Below the pieces are notes generated by a model, which worked only from the letters and a program-made list of their open reading frames with translations, was not told the DNA's origin and made no database searches. DNA of 64,000 nucleotides from Augochlora pura (lineage: Eukaryota; Arthropoda; Insecta; Hymenoptera; Halictidae): assembly GCF_028453695.1 (NCBI RefSeq), contig NC_135781.1, forward strand, positions 28,085,640 to 28,149,639. Direction: 5' to 3'. The position numbers were made by a program, and so were the translations under genes. Shown piece after piece: positions 23,978 through 37,323 of this stretch. How positions within the stretch are numbered: the stretch's first letter is position 1; the number at the start of each line of letters is the position of its first letter.

Positions 23978-25317
23978 GTTCTCTCTCCGCGCTTACCTGC
24001 AACGAAAAAATATCATCGAAGTAGTTTCTCGTGTTCCGTCTGCGACCGGAACTCAGGAAACGCGGTCGTCGAAAACACGTTCCCTTTTGATTTCGCTGGA
24101 CGAACCCGATACGCGGTGGGATCGACCGATCGACCATCGGTAACGCCGGCGCGCGATAACATTCGGCGAGAAGTGGGTTTTCGATACAGGCTGAATTGGA
24201 TCCGGATCGTTTCGGAAAGCCGCGAGATATTTTCCGATCTTCCATTTCCCTGACCATTGCCGGTCGACGCTCGGGATGGCCGCTTACCGGCTCCCCGAGA
24301 TCACCGTGCTATTTATGACGGAACTTTTCGGACGGTAACTCGAGCACACGCGATAAGCTTCGAGACCGATTCCTCGTTGTATGCTCGCTTACATACGGTC
24401 TGCAGAGAGCGGCGCACCAGTGACCCGCGCAGTCCCCCCGACCTTCCCTCTCACCTAATCCCAGAATATTCCTTCGGAGCTACTTCGTTCCGAGTAATCT
24501 TGTCGGGATTATCCTGAAATAATCGCAGATCGAACCTCGCGATACCGCCGGAACGAATTTCACGGATGTACATATCTACCTCCCTCTCTCTCTCTCTATC
24601 TCTCGTTTCACGTTGTCCGCCTGTCTGCTCCAGTAAACGGATGATCGATTCTATAATTAGGTGAAGCGGGGGAACAGTTCGCGAAATTGCCGTTTCCGTT
24701 CGTTCTCCTTATTTACTTATCCACTTATATCTTTATTAATATCGTTCATTTAACCAGCTCTCAGTCTCTTTCGTTTCTTCGTGTTTCCATGTTAATGTAA
24801 TATCTAGAATATTATGTAAATTCCTCTTTTTGGGACTACCCTTTTTAGTACGGACTTTGTGCAGGACGACACCATTACTCGGATCTGTACTCTCGCGAAC
24901 TCTCGTGGCGCGCTTTGTTGATCTTGTCTTTAACCTCCCTGGATTGCTTTTAAACCCTTAGCCATTTTGCTGATAAGGGTAATTAAGTTCTTAACACCAT
25001 CCTGATATATCCCCGAATTCTTTATTTTCATTTGTTTTCGTCTACTTTTCTGCAACATCTACTTCTCGACTTTGTACTACGTACTGTTCTCTACTTTGTC
25101 ATCTTTTTATATCACCGTATAACAAGTGTAGTGGAAACATTGTTTTTCGTCACTGGAATAAACTAAAATTGAACGTATACGGGTAAGGTTTTTTAATAAC
25201 ATTTTGACGTATTGAGAAGAATCAGTGAATCGGTAAACAGTTTATAAATTTTATTTAACGGTCTCGGATCGCTATAATTGTTTTTAGACTCTGACAGTCG
25301 TTTTAATTCGTAATAAT

Positions 25318-25745
25318 AGTTTTAAATTTAGTCGCACTGGATGCGGATAAGCCAATATTATCGCTTTCATTATTTATGAACGTCTATGCGGCTGAAAAAC
25401 GGGTCGGTCGAACTAAATCTCGACGAGTATTGCAAGGTTCTAAGAGAGGCAACGCCGACCCCGTAAAACGAGGCGAAGCATTAAAATTTGCAAGCGAGGT
25501 AACGCTTGGATTGTTAACTATACCGCGCGCATATTTATATTTATACAGAAAACATAGATCGGCAACGATTCTTCCGGGCTCAAGAGAACGTATATATTCA
25601 TTTTGAATATCAATGGACCATAGTCGCGGTCCGATCGCGAAAACGGTTGACCCACTTTCAAACGCGATAAAACGAAGTAGCTTTTGTCGAATGTCCTCAA
25701 TCTTGCATGTATTTTTCATGGCATTGGAAACCATATTCATTTATG
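25318..25745 (-). mobile_element. LINE fragment B (jockey/R1-like ORF2 C-terminus), degenerate
   Basis: This is the best-preserved of three related copies. A minus-strand frame from about 25740 to 25384 reads through KIEDIRQKLLRFIAFE, then GRIVADLCFLYKYK, then a NFNASPRFTG segment. After a stop it continues with FINNESDNIGLSASSATKFK. The motif order fits the C-terminal part of a jockey/R1-type LINE ORF2 downstream of the reverse transcriptase. No catalytic YxDD motif is present. The recognition is from family consensus features seen by eye, not from a database search. Confidence 0.65.
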
Positions 25746-27578
25746 TGGTATATATAATTTATTAAAGAGGTACAGAAATGCGAACTTTGAAGTAACATAG
25801 TTTCCTTATTAACAAATATTCGAACTGGGTGGAAAACTCGCTCGCTTTCGCCACACAAATCCGTTCCTTCCCGATTTTCAATGAATTCATTCGCCATCTC
25901 CTTCCGACAATTGACAACCACAACACCTGATCAACATCAATCAACGTCGAAAAACACCTGATACATGCCAATCAATGTCACACGCACTGCACGCGTAGCG
26001 CACGCGCACGTGACATAGCGCACGCAGTACACGCGAAAATAAATACAATCGAACATTTATTTATTCGTGAACAGTAAAACCCCATCATTTTACATAGATA
26101 AATTGCGCGAACGTTCCATGGTTCTTGAAATAGACGCGCGAATTATATCCGAGGAAACGCGAAACGAGTCGATTGATTGACATTAAATATTGACAAATGT
26201 GGTAATGCGAATAATGAAATCGCTTCTAGTGTCAAAACAAGACTTAATATAGTCGAGACGGAATATATGTGTAAATCTGAAAGATTTTATTGACGCTTAA
26301 AAATCAATAGAGAGAGAGAGTTGGACAGCTCGTTTGGTCATCTACGATCATAAAAAGGGAGGCATACTCGAGAGTCGGCCGCGGTATTCTATGACATAAA
26401 CGGAAGATTGTTCGCGGTCTCTTCAAATAACTGCAGTTCCTAAATCACGTTCCCCGGTCCCCTTCGCGCGACTCGTGGGCGATTGTGGGCGATCGGGGCG
26501 CGAAGTGCACGGAGAAACTTGTCCGAGTTGGAAGTCGAACGTAATACTTTGGGTGTGCCGGTGCACGCGGGTTTCCGGTTTACGGCGCGTCAAGACGCTC
26601 GAAGCGCAATATTGCCGGCGGAAACGCGACAGCTCGGCGACCGGGGAGCAACTATGGCAGCAGAAGCCTGGACCCGTTCGCTACTCGATTGATTCGTAAA
26701 CTTTCTTCGGATGGCAAGGTTCCAAGGATAGGTAGAGCAAAAGGCAGAGAGTCTCTCTTTCGCAAGAGCGGGTCCGCGCTCGGATTTCCGGCGCGGCGAT
26801 TAGACGGGAGCGGATCTCTCATTCTCGGATTCAATTATCCCGAAAACGTCTCGCGCAAACGTTCGGCGGGGCGCGTCTCCCGGCGACCTTGTCTCGCCGT
26901 GCCTAGACAAAGCAGCCTCGTTTCCGTCGTCGGACAGAGGTTGTCGAGGACAGAGGCAGAGATCGTGCTCGCGTCAAAGGAACCGGACATACGGTCGGGT
27001 CATGAACGAGCATCAGAAAGGAGGGGGGAAGAACACGGCGCTCCTGTGTACCTATACACGCGAATCCGCGCCGAGCGGGGGCGGCCTTCGCGCGTTCGAT
27101 ATTCAGCTTTCCTACTACGGTGGCTTTGCCACGGATGCCTTCGCCCGTTGATTGTGAGTCTGGTTTACCGAGGTATTTCGTCGACGAGATCCGACAGCGG
27201 AGCTCGCCGTCGCCAGGCCGCGAACCATAATCCGTGATCTATCGCGCGGCTACGTTTTCGAAGACGTTCCCGACGGCAATTCGCGGTACGGAACATTGCT
27301 CGTTCCCATCGCTCCTGTGTGCGAGAGAGCGGAATCCGGTCTACGGTAGTACGGAAACATAGGAGAAACGTCGGTGAAACGCCATTCTTTTTCATTAGAA
27401 GACGACGACAACTTTGCACATCCGCGCTTGGGATTAGTGTGTCGTACTTTTATTCAAGTCACAATAAAAGTTATACTAATTTATTAACTAGATACGTGCC
27501 TTTCATAGTGAACTAGCCTTTCATCATTTTTATTAATATCGTTTAAACTGATCGTATCGCGGTGTACGGGGACCTACT
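25746..27578. other. AT-rich to GC-rich non-coding stretch
   Basis: AT-rich to about 26.3 kb and then GC-rich. Repeated GCACGCG-type motifs at 25980-26035. No gene supported. Confidence 0.5.
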
Positions 27579-27826
27579 TTAACCTTTTAGATACTACGCA
27601 CCACTATAGTGGCTTTCGCGAATGGCTCGTGCTTTACTCAATTGTTTTATTATTTATTAAAGCAAACAATTAAAGTGAAAGTGTGTATATACAATATATT
27701 AAGAAAAGAATATATGTTATTAGTACTGTATATAGATATCCGGAAAAAATATATATTAAGAGAAAATCGTAATTTGGTTACGAAAAACTTTATTTGCGGA
27801 AGATCCTACCGTATCTAAAAGGTTAA
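27579..27826. mobile_element. TTAA-flanked MITE 5 (piggyBac-like), 248 bp
   Basis: A perfect 16-bp terminal inverted repeat, TTAACCTTTTAGATAC, opens at 27579 and its reverse complement closes at 27826. A single 12-bp palindrome, CCACTATAGTGG, at 27601-27612 has its centre 27.5 bp from the left edge. The same palindrome core occurs in MITE 6 although their terminal repeats differ after TTAACC. The interior is very AT-rich. Open frames crossing it are short and look accidental. Confidence 0.85.
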
Positions 27827-30149
27827 AGATGACGAAAACAATTTCGATGAACAAATACATATAAGTAATCTCTGGGTTTCATTCACAAATTGCGGGTGCT
27901 CTTCTTTTTTTAGCATAAAGTATTACGTACGCTGCTCGCAGCGTTCATTATAGATAACCGATGGATAACTTTCCCGTCCCGTGGTTTCCTTATCGCGATT
28001 CGCGACCGAGAATTATGGGAGCGGAGCGAAACAGGTCGAGAGCAGGGAGTTCAAGCTATCGAAAATAATTTCGCCGCGGTCTGGAATCGGTGCGAGGAGC
28101 ACGGAGAAAGGGGTCACTCGTAACGTAACGCGAGGAAATACGACGTCGCCGGTGCGAGCCAACGGAATACCATTGATCACCGTGAGACCGTGCATGAGGG
28201 GCGGGGGTTGGACGGCGGGCGGGGAGGATAGGTTAGGGGACGGAAGCTCGAAAACGTTGACAAAAGCGGGGCGCAGAGGTCGGAGGTGGCGCGCCGATAC
28301 AAACGGAGTTTTCTGGACGATAATAAAAGACGTCGGTCCCGCGACCGACTCTCCCGGCAACTTCGCCGCGACGGTAATACGCGCGATAAATTCTCGTATT
28401 ACGCGGCTGTAAAGCACGCCACGCCGTGTAACCCATTCAGATCGCAATCCTCGACTGCCGTCGCGTCCTCTCGAGCGCGCGCCCCGGCCGTCGAGAGTAT
28501 GCGGTCGTTCGCTTAGTCACGCGTGTCGGTGGCGTTTGTTCCCGCGTGTGCACGGCCGCCGCGCACACCGGCGAAACCGGCAGACACCGACGGATCCGAG
28601 GCGATCGTAAATCATTTTTGCGAATCCCGTGTATACCGAGAGGCGAGAAGCATCCCCGAGACGAGATCAAGGAAGAACGATGCCGAGTCTCGGTTCTGCC
28701 TCGGCGAGGAAAACGGCGCGGCCAGGAGGAGGGGACAGGCAGGCAGGGAGGGAGGGACGGCAGGGAGGGAGGGGGTCGGGGTAGGAGTGTGGAAGCCGGC
28801 AACTGGAAACGACGCGACGCGGGAGCTGGGCGACGCTCGGGAAGAGGAGACAGGTGGAGGACAGGGGCTAGGGAGAGAGGGACAATAACTTCGCAACATC
28901 TCGCGGATGAAAGCACCGTTTATTACCTCCTGGAACAAACGGGACTGACGTTGCACCCCGCTGCAATGGCTCGTGGGTAACGTTTAATAAAATTAATTCC
29001 ATCCCTCTTTCGTTCCTTCGTATCTACGCCTCGGTTCATTGCCCCGCTTCTTTTTTTGATCCCCGTTCTTGTTGTCGTCGCCGCTTCCCACCGACGTAAA
29101 TGGATCTCGCTTTATTTCGTCGCCGCGTCGCGCCGCGCTCTTTCGAGTGCCTCTCTTTTTCATTATTATTGCGTCGCGATATTATTATTTCGTCCTCCGG
29201 CCGCTTCTCGCCGCGAAGTCCGTCGACCTCTCGAAGCGGCCTCGAGGCCCTCCGATTCGGGATGGAGGGTGCAGTCTATTGGGGAGAGGGGGCGAGGTAG
29301 GAATATCGAGCAAACGGCGGTACGGGAAAAGAAATTCTTAACCGAGCCGCGAGCTTATCGCGACCGTTAACGAAAATCTCGTAAACGGACCTGTTACAGT
29401 TTGCGCGGAGGTTGCTGAGCATTCTTTGGAATTGCAATCGCGGCCTCGTTATCGAGCGGAAACTCGGAAGCTCGCCCGGGATCTACCTACGCGGACGTAG
29501 GTAGTCGGGCGCGCTCCGATGCCGTGTAACGGCTCCAATGCCTTCTGGAAATTAGCTGCAGAAATCGGGGCGAAGTTTCGAAACTCGGGTCGGTTGTACC
29601 GAGCGTGTCTACGTCGGTATCGTTTGCGACTGTTACCTCTTGTCACGATCGCATCTATCACACCGAGTGCATTAGCTAAGAGCACGGTTATTATTCGAGA
29701 GATTAGGTACCCACCGTCGTGCAGACTCCGCGAAGCCCTCGCTACGCTCTCTCGCCGTGATTAGTTCGTTTCGATCGTGTCGGATGGCTCGAAATTATTC
29801 GCTGAAACTTCGGCGCCGTGTTAATACTCTCGGCGACGCGACCATTTCGTCGATGTTTCGCTACACGATCAATTTAATTTATTTATTTACGTGTGCGGGT
29901 GTATTTATTTGATTCGTTTAACATATTCATACATACACCGCGCGCGGTTATTGATTTTTGAAGATTGGACCAATGATACACGATTGATATTTTTATTCAA
30001 AATAAAGAATAATGATCAACAAATGTCGCCACAATTTGCTGACATACCACGCCAGTTATAAAAATTAATTATCACACTGTGCGTATATATTTTCACAATG
30101 ACGGAAACACAAACGTATCTTGTTCGCTTGAAATTTTGTAAAATTTCCT
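27827..30149. other. GC-rich non-coding block with an AT-rich right end
   Basis: Frames of about 143 codons are open on both strands at 27981-28447. The minus-strand one is less Arg-rich than usual, but no domain is recognised and both cannot be real. Confidence 0.45.
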
Positions 30150-30310
30150 GCAGTTCCCGTCGCTGTTAACGAATTGAAAACATCTTGTGAAAAGAGCCAA
30201 TGGCAATAAATCTCGGCGAACGTCACGAGGTTCTAAAAAGCAGCGTGCCGACCTAGGAAGTCGGATAAACTAAGCATCGTCAGGGCTATCGGTCGTTCCA
30301 TGCACAACTT
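30150..30310 (-). mobile_element. LINE fragment C, related to fragments A and B
   Basis: About 65 bp around 30200-30255 aligns with 25411-25470, sharing AAATCTCG and AGGTTCTAA and a GCCGACC block. On the minus strand it gives FLEPRDVRRDLLPLALF, similar to LLEPCNTRRDLVRPTRF in copy B. The limits are vague and only a short part survives. Confidence 0.45.
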
Positions 30311-31563
30311 TCTACGTAAACCATAAAGCTGACCATTGTCTTTGTCTAATCACGAAATAAATACAGACGTTCGCCAGGCATTCCTTTAGGACGGAGCGTG
30401 AAAGGAAAGGGACGCGGTATCGCCCGGGTTCTTAACGACGCCGACTTCGACGGAATTCCGAAAGTTTTCCATTAGTTCGTCGACGCGCGTACAAGCTGTC
30501 CGCTCGCTAGTTGTTAATTACTTTTAAAAGGCCGGGTTACACTCGAATCCGGGAATATTCGTTCTCGGGCGCCGGGACAATTTCTCGGCAGTTTCGCAGG
30601 GGCGACGGCTTCATTCCAGATAACAAGGGTGTTATCTGTAAACAGACGGGTGGAAGTTGAACGAGCGCCGCCGCTGCCGCCGCCGCCGCCGCTCCGTCCC
30701 CATAAAGATTCGTCAGCTTAAAATCTTGGCCTAATTAGCGGCACCGCCGCGGCTCCGCGGCTCTGCGTCCTCGTTTTACGGTCTCCACCTAAGCACGAAT
30801 GCCGCCTCTCGCTCCCGCCACCCTTCACCCCTCGCCCCTCGCCGGCTTCAGACAGAGCCGGCAAACTTGCGTTGTATGTGGGTCTCGGTTCATTCCGGAG
30901 AGACGGCGTACGCGGGTAGAAACGAAGAGAACGAGCCGGAGAATGCGACGGCGGGACGAGGGAGAGGAGCGAGGAGCAAGGAAAGCTCGGTGGCAGATAG
31001 GTGGGTGCTAATTATCAAGATCTCTCCCCCTATCGTCGAGAAAGTTGGCCGCGGGGAACCGATTACGTTGGAACGCGAGTATAACTAACGCTCGTTATTG
31101 TCGACCTTCTTTGTGGGCGTCTCCCTTGTTTGCGAAATTGTTCTTGTTAGCACGATGGAAGGTCGACCGACTCGCGTCTATCTATCGGCTCGATCGAGAT
31201 TAGTCCCGAAAGTACGTAGGAACGCTCTCGTCCGGGCCCCGTTTCGTCCGATCGATTTCTTCGCGCGACGATTTCCGCCATGGAGACAGACGCGGCACCG
31301 AAATCTGCGGTTTCGCGGCGTTTTGCTACGAGATTTCAGGGAGCGTATAATGCACGGCGCGCGCCATTCCGCGGAGACCGCGGAGACATCACCGGCTGTT
31401 TAGAATGCAACCGCGGTTCGCGTCAATCCCATTGGTCCTCTGTGCAGCGCGTCGTCCCCGGTGCTTCCGCGCTGCAAGCATCGAGAGGCAAGCAACGTTG
31501 TTAATTGATTGGCACGTCTCTATTGCGACAGCAAAGCGACGAGAGCGCGGGAGGGGTTGTCGC

Positions 31564-31606
<43 letters not shown>

Positions 31607-32880
31607 ATCTCACCCCCGTTCTCTTCCTCTCTCGCTTTCTCTCTATCCACCTATCCGCTTCCTTCTCTTCTTCTCTCTCCTTTCCTCTCCGCCGTGCATA
31701 TACATATTTAGCATACTCAATGATCGGTCGCCGGCTTATTACCATTGAAATAGGCTCGCGTGTCGTTGCCGCCGCTATCCCAACTCGCGTGACAGCCCTG
31801 CTCGGGCTTCGACGCGCATAATAAAGTTCACTGTCATACTTATTCACCGACGTCGGCGACGACCACCACCACCACCATCATCACCACCCACGCCATTCTC
31901 GCATCGCGTATTCGCGCTCGCGGCGATCTACAGGGTGGCTGCGGCGTTTCCCAAACATTTCCAAAGATCTCCGACCACCCCCCCTCGATCGACCGACCAC
32001 CGACGTCGTCCAGGTGCCGGGACATTCGGTGACGCCGTTGCCTAATCGAAACCCCCCGCCCCTCCCCGCGAATGACTTTCCGGACGACTCGAACGAGTCG
32101 TTTCGATTTCCGCGACACCTGGTACAGTCGTGCACGCTTCGTTCGATCGTCGTGCGCCGAAGACCGAGCACGGGCCATTTTTCGTTGCCGATTCGCCGGT
32201 CGTTTCGCGCGAGTTTCGTCGAGCATAACGGTCCGGACGATCCGCGCTGGCCGTGCTCGTCCCGGCTCTAAATAAGCCCGCGACATGCGATTTCGATGTT
32301 AAGGTCGGCCCCCGTCTTCCATTTCCTCCGACAGAGCTTATCGATTCGAAGGAGTTTTGCGAGCGTCGTCCAAGTCGCGGCGATAATTATTTCGCGGGGG
32401 TTTTGCTGCGCGAGTCGAACCGCCGCGCGCGGAAACTTTGAATAAAGGTGAAGCGTCCTCGCGAAATGTTCATAACCCGAGCGATCACCGCACTCTATAC
32501 AGCAAATTGAACTGTCCGAACTGACTGTTTCCCGTTTCAAACCGTTTTTTTAAAAACGCTCTTGATTTCTTCAATAATTTCTCCGTTTCGTTTAAATTTT
32601 TTCCCTCTTTTTGCAGCGCGATGATATGAGATTCGTAACATACCCCGTATCGTATCACTTCTTTTTTCCTTTTTTCTACCCTCGCTTATTCTTCTTTTAT
32701 GTCTTATCTTTTTATTGTACACTGTGGAATGAAGGTTTTTTTTCTGTTGGCATCAGTAAACTATTGCTCTCATTATTGTTGCATCGAAAGCTGCTGCTAT
32801 TCATCGATTGGGCGCACACAAAGGCCCTTTCTTTTCGGGAACCGCCCTTTATTGCAATATCATTGTCTAAAAACAGCGAC
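30311..32880. other. GC-rich non-coding block
   Basis: Contains a GCCGCC run near 30670-30692 and a long CT tract at 31566. No gene supported. Confidence 0.5.
31566..31600. repeat. (CT)17 microsatellite
   Basis: Uninterrupted, followed by ATCTCTATCT-type variants and a further 80 bp of pyrimidine-rich sequence. Confidence 0.95.
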
Positions 32881-33560
32881 TGAAGGAACGCTTTTAACTC
32901 TTTCCTGAAACGTCATGTCAGGCTGATTATAAAGATTCGGAACACGGTTTATTAGATATAAATTTTATGCATAGCTTTTAAATCTGAATAAAATGCCATT
33001 CTCTTAACGTCAGCATTTGAACATTGAAATACTGGCTGGGTAACGTTGGGTATAAATAATCGATTTTAAGTAAAATGTATTTATGTCGTTTTTATAAATG
33101 TCCTCGTATTTTATCCAATTTCTACTTAATTAGATACATTTCCCACTTCGCGGAGATTAATACTTCGAGCAGAATTACATAAAACCGATTATGATTATTT
33201 TAACAGACTTGACAGAATATTTCTTAATGTGAACAGATTTGGCGAAACTTTAAATTCGTTAATTTCTGTCTTACGACGGTTCTGTGTAACATTTTTTCTC
33301 TGTATTCCACGATACCAAATGGTCCGACCAGATTATAGACGAACAAATTAATAAATACATTTATTACTGACAAGGGGTTGCAGTTTTCTTCTGTCAGAAT
33401 TATTTCGTTCGTAAAATTACATTTGCGTAACGAATAAATATAGATTTCTTTGCACGAGGATATTATTGATATGATTAATATCGCAACAGGATGCGCGAAT
33501 CGTTGGTGTAACAGTTGTTGCTTGAACAAACACGTTTTATTTGTCGAACAATATTGTTCC
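32881..33560. other. AT-rich valley
   Basis: A 120-codon minus-strand frame at 33224-33586 is rich in Ile, Asn and Lys as expected for AT-rich DNA. No recognisable element. Confidence 0.5.
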
Positions 33561-35848
33561 AACGAAAGCGTATAGAAAATGATCATAATGGCTGTCGTTA
33601 CCGAAAGTGCGACGACGAAGAAAAGATGAAACGATGCGCGAACTGACGGATGAACGACGGTGATCCCAAATTACCAAACGTTTGCAGCGTTGACGCGAAT
33701 TTCCTTCGTTTATCGGAAGCTCGTTAAGAGGGATCAGCGATAAATCGCGTCCAGGCGACGCGACGGTCGCCGACATCGGCGGAGTCGTTAAAACGAAAAA
33801 TATCGTATCGATTTTCCTTTGCCTGGCAAAGGTATCGGCTTCGGCTTCGGCCGCGGCGAGTGTTTTTTAATAAATTAGACGGTCGCGGACAGCGAACGGG
33901 AGAAAACGACGAGCGAACTTCGATAGGAGACGCGAATTATTCAATGCGGCAGACACGTTGATATTACGGGGGTCGAGGCCCAGCGTGATCTCAACAGATG
34001 ATCGACCCAATTACGACTCGGACATACGGACATCACGTGCGACAGACTTAAACGAAGATCAGCCACCAATCGACAATGCGAGACAATTCGAGTTACTTCC
34101 ACCGATAGTTTCCCCACTTATGCAAGACGATTTCAAACACGTCTGCAGGTCAATTAGAACATTCGACAGCCATTTGTCCAAACACGACTTGTAACATATT
34201 CTTAAGCTTTAAATATTATATGAACCTTCCGCTTTGACGACGCGAGTCATTTTGTATTTTATTCTTATCGAGTGTTCTGTGACAGAAATTACTTGTAACA
34301 GCGCATACTTATTTTGTCATTTATTGTTTCAATATTTTCGAGAATCTGTTGAATCGATAGGGGATTAATCGACTTCATCGGTTAGAGGTCTCTTGTTCGT
34401 ATCAATTTCCTGATAGAACATTATTCTTGCACAAAGAAATTAATTGTGTTTGTATCTAATAGATTGCGTACGAAATTCTCATCATCGGACACCTTTAACA
34501 TCATCGCAAGTTGGAAGAACTGGCCTTCGCTAAATTCTTCACGCGAATTCACAATATTCAAAGATATCGATACCCGTCCGCATTTTTCAGCGGCAATGCG
34601 CCCCGGTCGCGGTAAAGCGTTTAACGACCGAGGGAACCGTGGTCGCAAGACCAGCCGTATCGTGGCTTTTGCCGACATTCGCGGTCTCGGATAAACGTGG
34701 CGCGTTATGCCGAAGCTCACGGTCATCTCCATGAACCGGTGCACAGAGTCGGTCGGCGCTGTAACGCGACTTTATAGGCTTCGGCGCGGTGTCTCGTCGT
34801 TGCTTCTTTGGTTCGCGTCTTGCGTTTCACGCCCGACGGCGCGGAAGACGACGATTCCACGGATCGTTCGCCGGGCGCTTTAAATTGCAACGTGCATCGC
34901 CGTTTTCCACCCCCCGTTCTCCCCGTTCTCCCCGTTTTCCGAGCGCGGCGGGATCGCGTTGCCGGAAGAGTCCCCGGTCGTCGTTTCTTCTCCCCTTTCC
35001 GCGTGCGGCATCGCGAAAGTTTTTGCGGTCGAGTTAGAATTTCGGGAAAGCTGGTCGCGGGAAAGTTCGCATCCGTCGCGACTTAAAGTCTGAACGAAGT
35101 CGCACGGAATAATTGTCGGAACGCGCGCACCGGTGCGACGACGCGATCCGTTATCGCGCGTGTGCCGCGTATCGATCAAACGGGGGGGAGATTAAAGGGG
35201 AATCCGATAGCACGCAACATTGAATTCGCTTCGATTCGATGGAAGAATCCGAGAGATCCCTCTTTCTTCCGCGCGTAGCAGCGACAGCAGCAGTCACAGG
35301 ATCGTTCGATTCGGCCTACGGGGAAATAAGTTCCGGGAAATCTGCGCTCTGCCGTGCGGCGTGCTAATTGCGCGTGTCCCGAATACGAACAGAGAGAGCG
35401 CATTATGTGTGCCGGAGAGTTTGGTGACGGGTTACAGTTCACCGGTCCCGAATGCCATTCGAAATGTCTGCGAGCGGCTGGGAACGGAGAGCGGGGTTTC
35501 ATCGGCGCGGGATACGTTCCTCGCGGTTACAAATCAATACAATTACCGCATTCGAGAGTTAACTCTTATGCAAGCCGACGTGTTCCGCTCCATCCGGTGC
35601 TCCCCGGGCACCAGTCGAGCCTCTTCACCTTTTCTTCTCTTCCCGGAGCTTTCTGTTTCCACTTGACGGTGCGGAAGACGATCCGGCGTTTCGCGTCTGA
35701 ATAGAGAACGTCGTTGCGGTGCCGTAGACACACGCGTACACCAAGAGGATGTGGAGGTAAACGCGCGATCGAGTTGCATCATGGTAAAACGAGCTCCGAT
35801 TCGTCTCTGCCGGCCCCCATCCTCCCTTTCTTTTTCCTCTCCGTTTTC

Positions 35849-35904
35849 GTTCACGTTCACGTTCACGTTCACGTTCACCTTTTTCGTTTTCGTTTTCGTT
35901 TTCG
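35849..35904. repeat. (GTTCAC)5 followed by (TTTTCG)4
   Basis: Two hexamer arrays lie back to back with a junction near 35879. Confidence 0.9.
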
Positions 35905-36684
35905 CTCTCGCCCGGTTCTCCTCTTTCGTGCTTTTCGCCCCGCCCGCCCCTCCTCTCACGGATCGCCCCGTCCTCGGTGTTTTTCTACGGCGGTCCGGAA
36001 GATCGGGCGTCTTAGCTCCTCTCGCCTCGTACGTCTCTCTCCCATGTCGGAAGCAGCCTCGAATAAGAAGGACGCCCGCGTACCATTCGAGGCGAGGCTG
36101 GTCGGCCATATGCCGGTGGCGCGGTCAGCCGACCAACCACGGTCCCCCGGCCAGACCGTGTTACGCGCGACACGAAAACGCCGCGGAAACGGGGTCGAGA
36201 CCTCCTGGAGACCCCTCCGGGACTTTTTTTTTGAAATGCCAGTTGAAAGAACAGCCTGCCCCGGCTAGGCTTAAATGCGACCGAGCCGTTTTTATTCGGC
36301 CGGCGCGCACTCTTTTGCCGCTTTGTCGCCCGCAAACCGGCACTAGACGGCCAACTCCGTCCGCTTTGATCGCGACTCAGCGATCCGATCGCGCAGTGCC
36401 AGTTAAAACGTTAAAAACGTTCAACGATCGTTCTCGACGAACGGGAGGAGGGAACGAAAACGATGCGGACGACCGATTGAACCGGCCAGGGAACGTAAGC
36501 TTCGACGAACGCAACGCATCGATTCTTCATCGGGCTCGTTTCGATGACGGACATTTCGCGAAGCATCGACGTCGACGTCGTCGACCGGGCTCGGGCAAGG
36601 AATGACAAAAAATTCTGACGGTTCGTCGATCTATACCGCGAATTCTTTTTTACCCCCAGCGTTCGCGTCCACCGCGACGGAAAG

Positions 36685-36687
<3 letters not shown>

Positions 36688-36733
<46 letters not shown>
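36688..36733. repeat. (GA)23 microsatellite
   Basis: About 45 bp of uninterrupted GA. Confidence 0.95.
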
Positions 36734-36734
<1 letters not shown>

Positions 36735-37256
36735 GGGGACACAACGGCTCGATGCTGCGGTGGCCGATGGTTGCGCGAACGGGAGGGTGGGGTCGGGAAC
36801 GCAAACGAATTGGTTCTCGTTTCGTTGGTCACTGTCGAACACCGGTCGGACAGAAAACGTCCATCCGCGTCGCGGGCTTTGAACCGACCGCGATGAAACG
36901 AGACAGAACAAGACGGTATAGACGCGCCGCCACCACCGGTGGTGTGCCGGGCCAACGAGTCAACGCGGCAACGAGGCAACGAGGCAACGAGGCACTTCGT
37001 CCCTTTAGCCGACACACAATTTCCCGGGTTGCGTACTCTTCTTCCGCAGTCCTGTGTTTTTCTCGCAACCGGCCGAAAAACAAATTTCGACGGCAACCCG
37101 ACCGCGATTTCTCCTGATCCCGTTTCTCTTTCCGTCTCGATTCTCCGCCGCCGCCGTCGCGTCGGCTCGGTCCGATTGGAATTGCGAAACGATCGAATTA
37201 ATAACGCGAAAACGATTTCACGCGATCGAGCGTTGCCGGTGAAAACTCGCCTAGCC

Positions 37257-37258
<2 letters not shown>

Positions 37259-37314
<56 letters not shown>

Positions 37315-37323
37315 AAGAGAGAG
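37259..37323. repeat. (GA)n microsatellite, about 65 bp
   Basis: The longest dinucleotide tract in the window, broken only near its right end. It lies 525 bp from the tract at 36688. Confidence 0.95.

Larger units (their letters stand above)
22945..25317. other. GC-rich block passing into an AT-rich valley
   Basis: GA and CT tracts to 24.0 kb, AT-rich from 24.64 kb. No gene supported. Confidence 0.55.

Noticed and set aside
32894..32922. TTAACTCTTTCC start resembling a TTAA element
   Set aside because: No partner end, and the short inverted repeat there is centred at the wrong distance.
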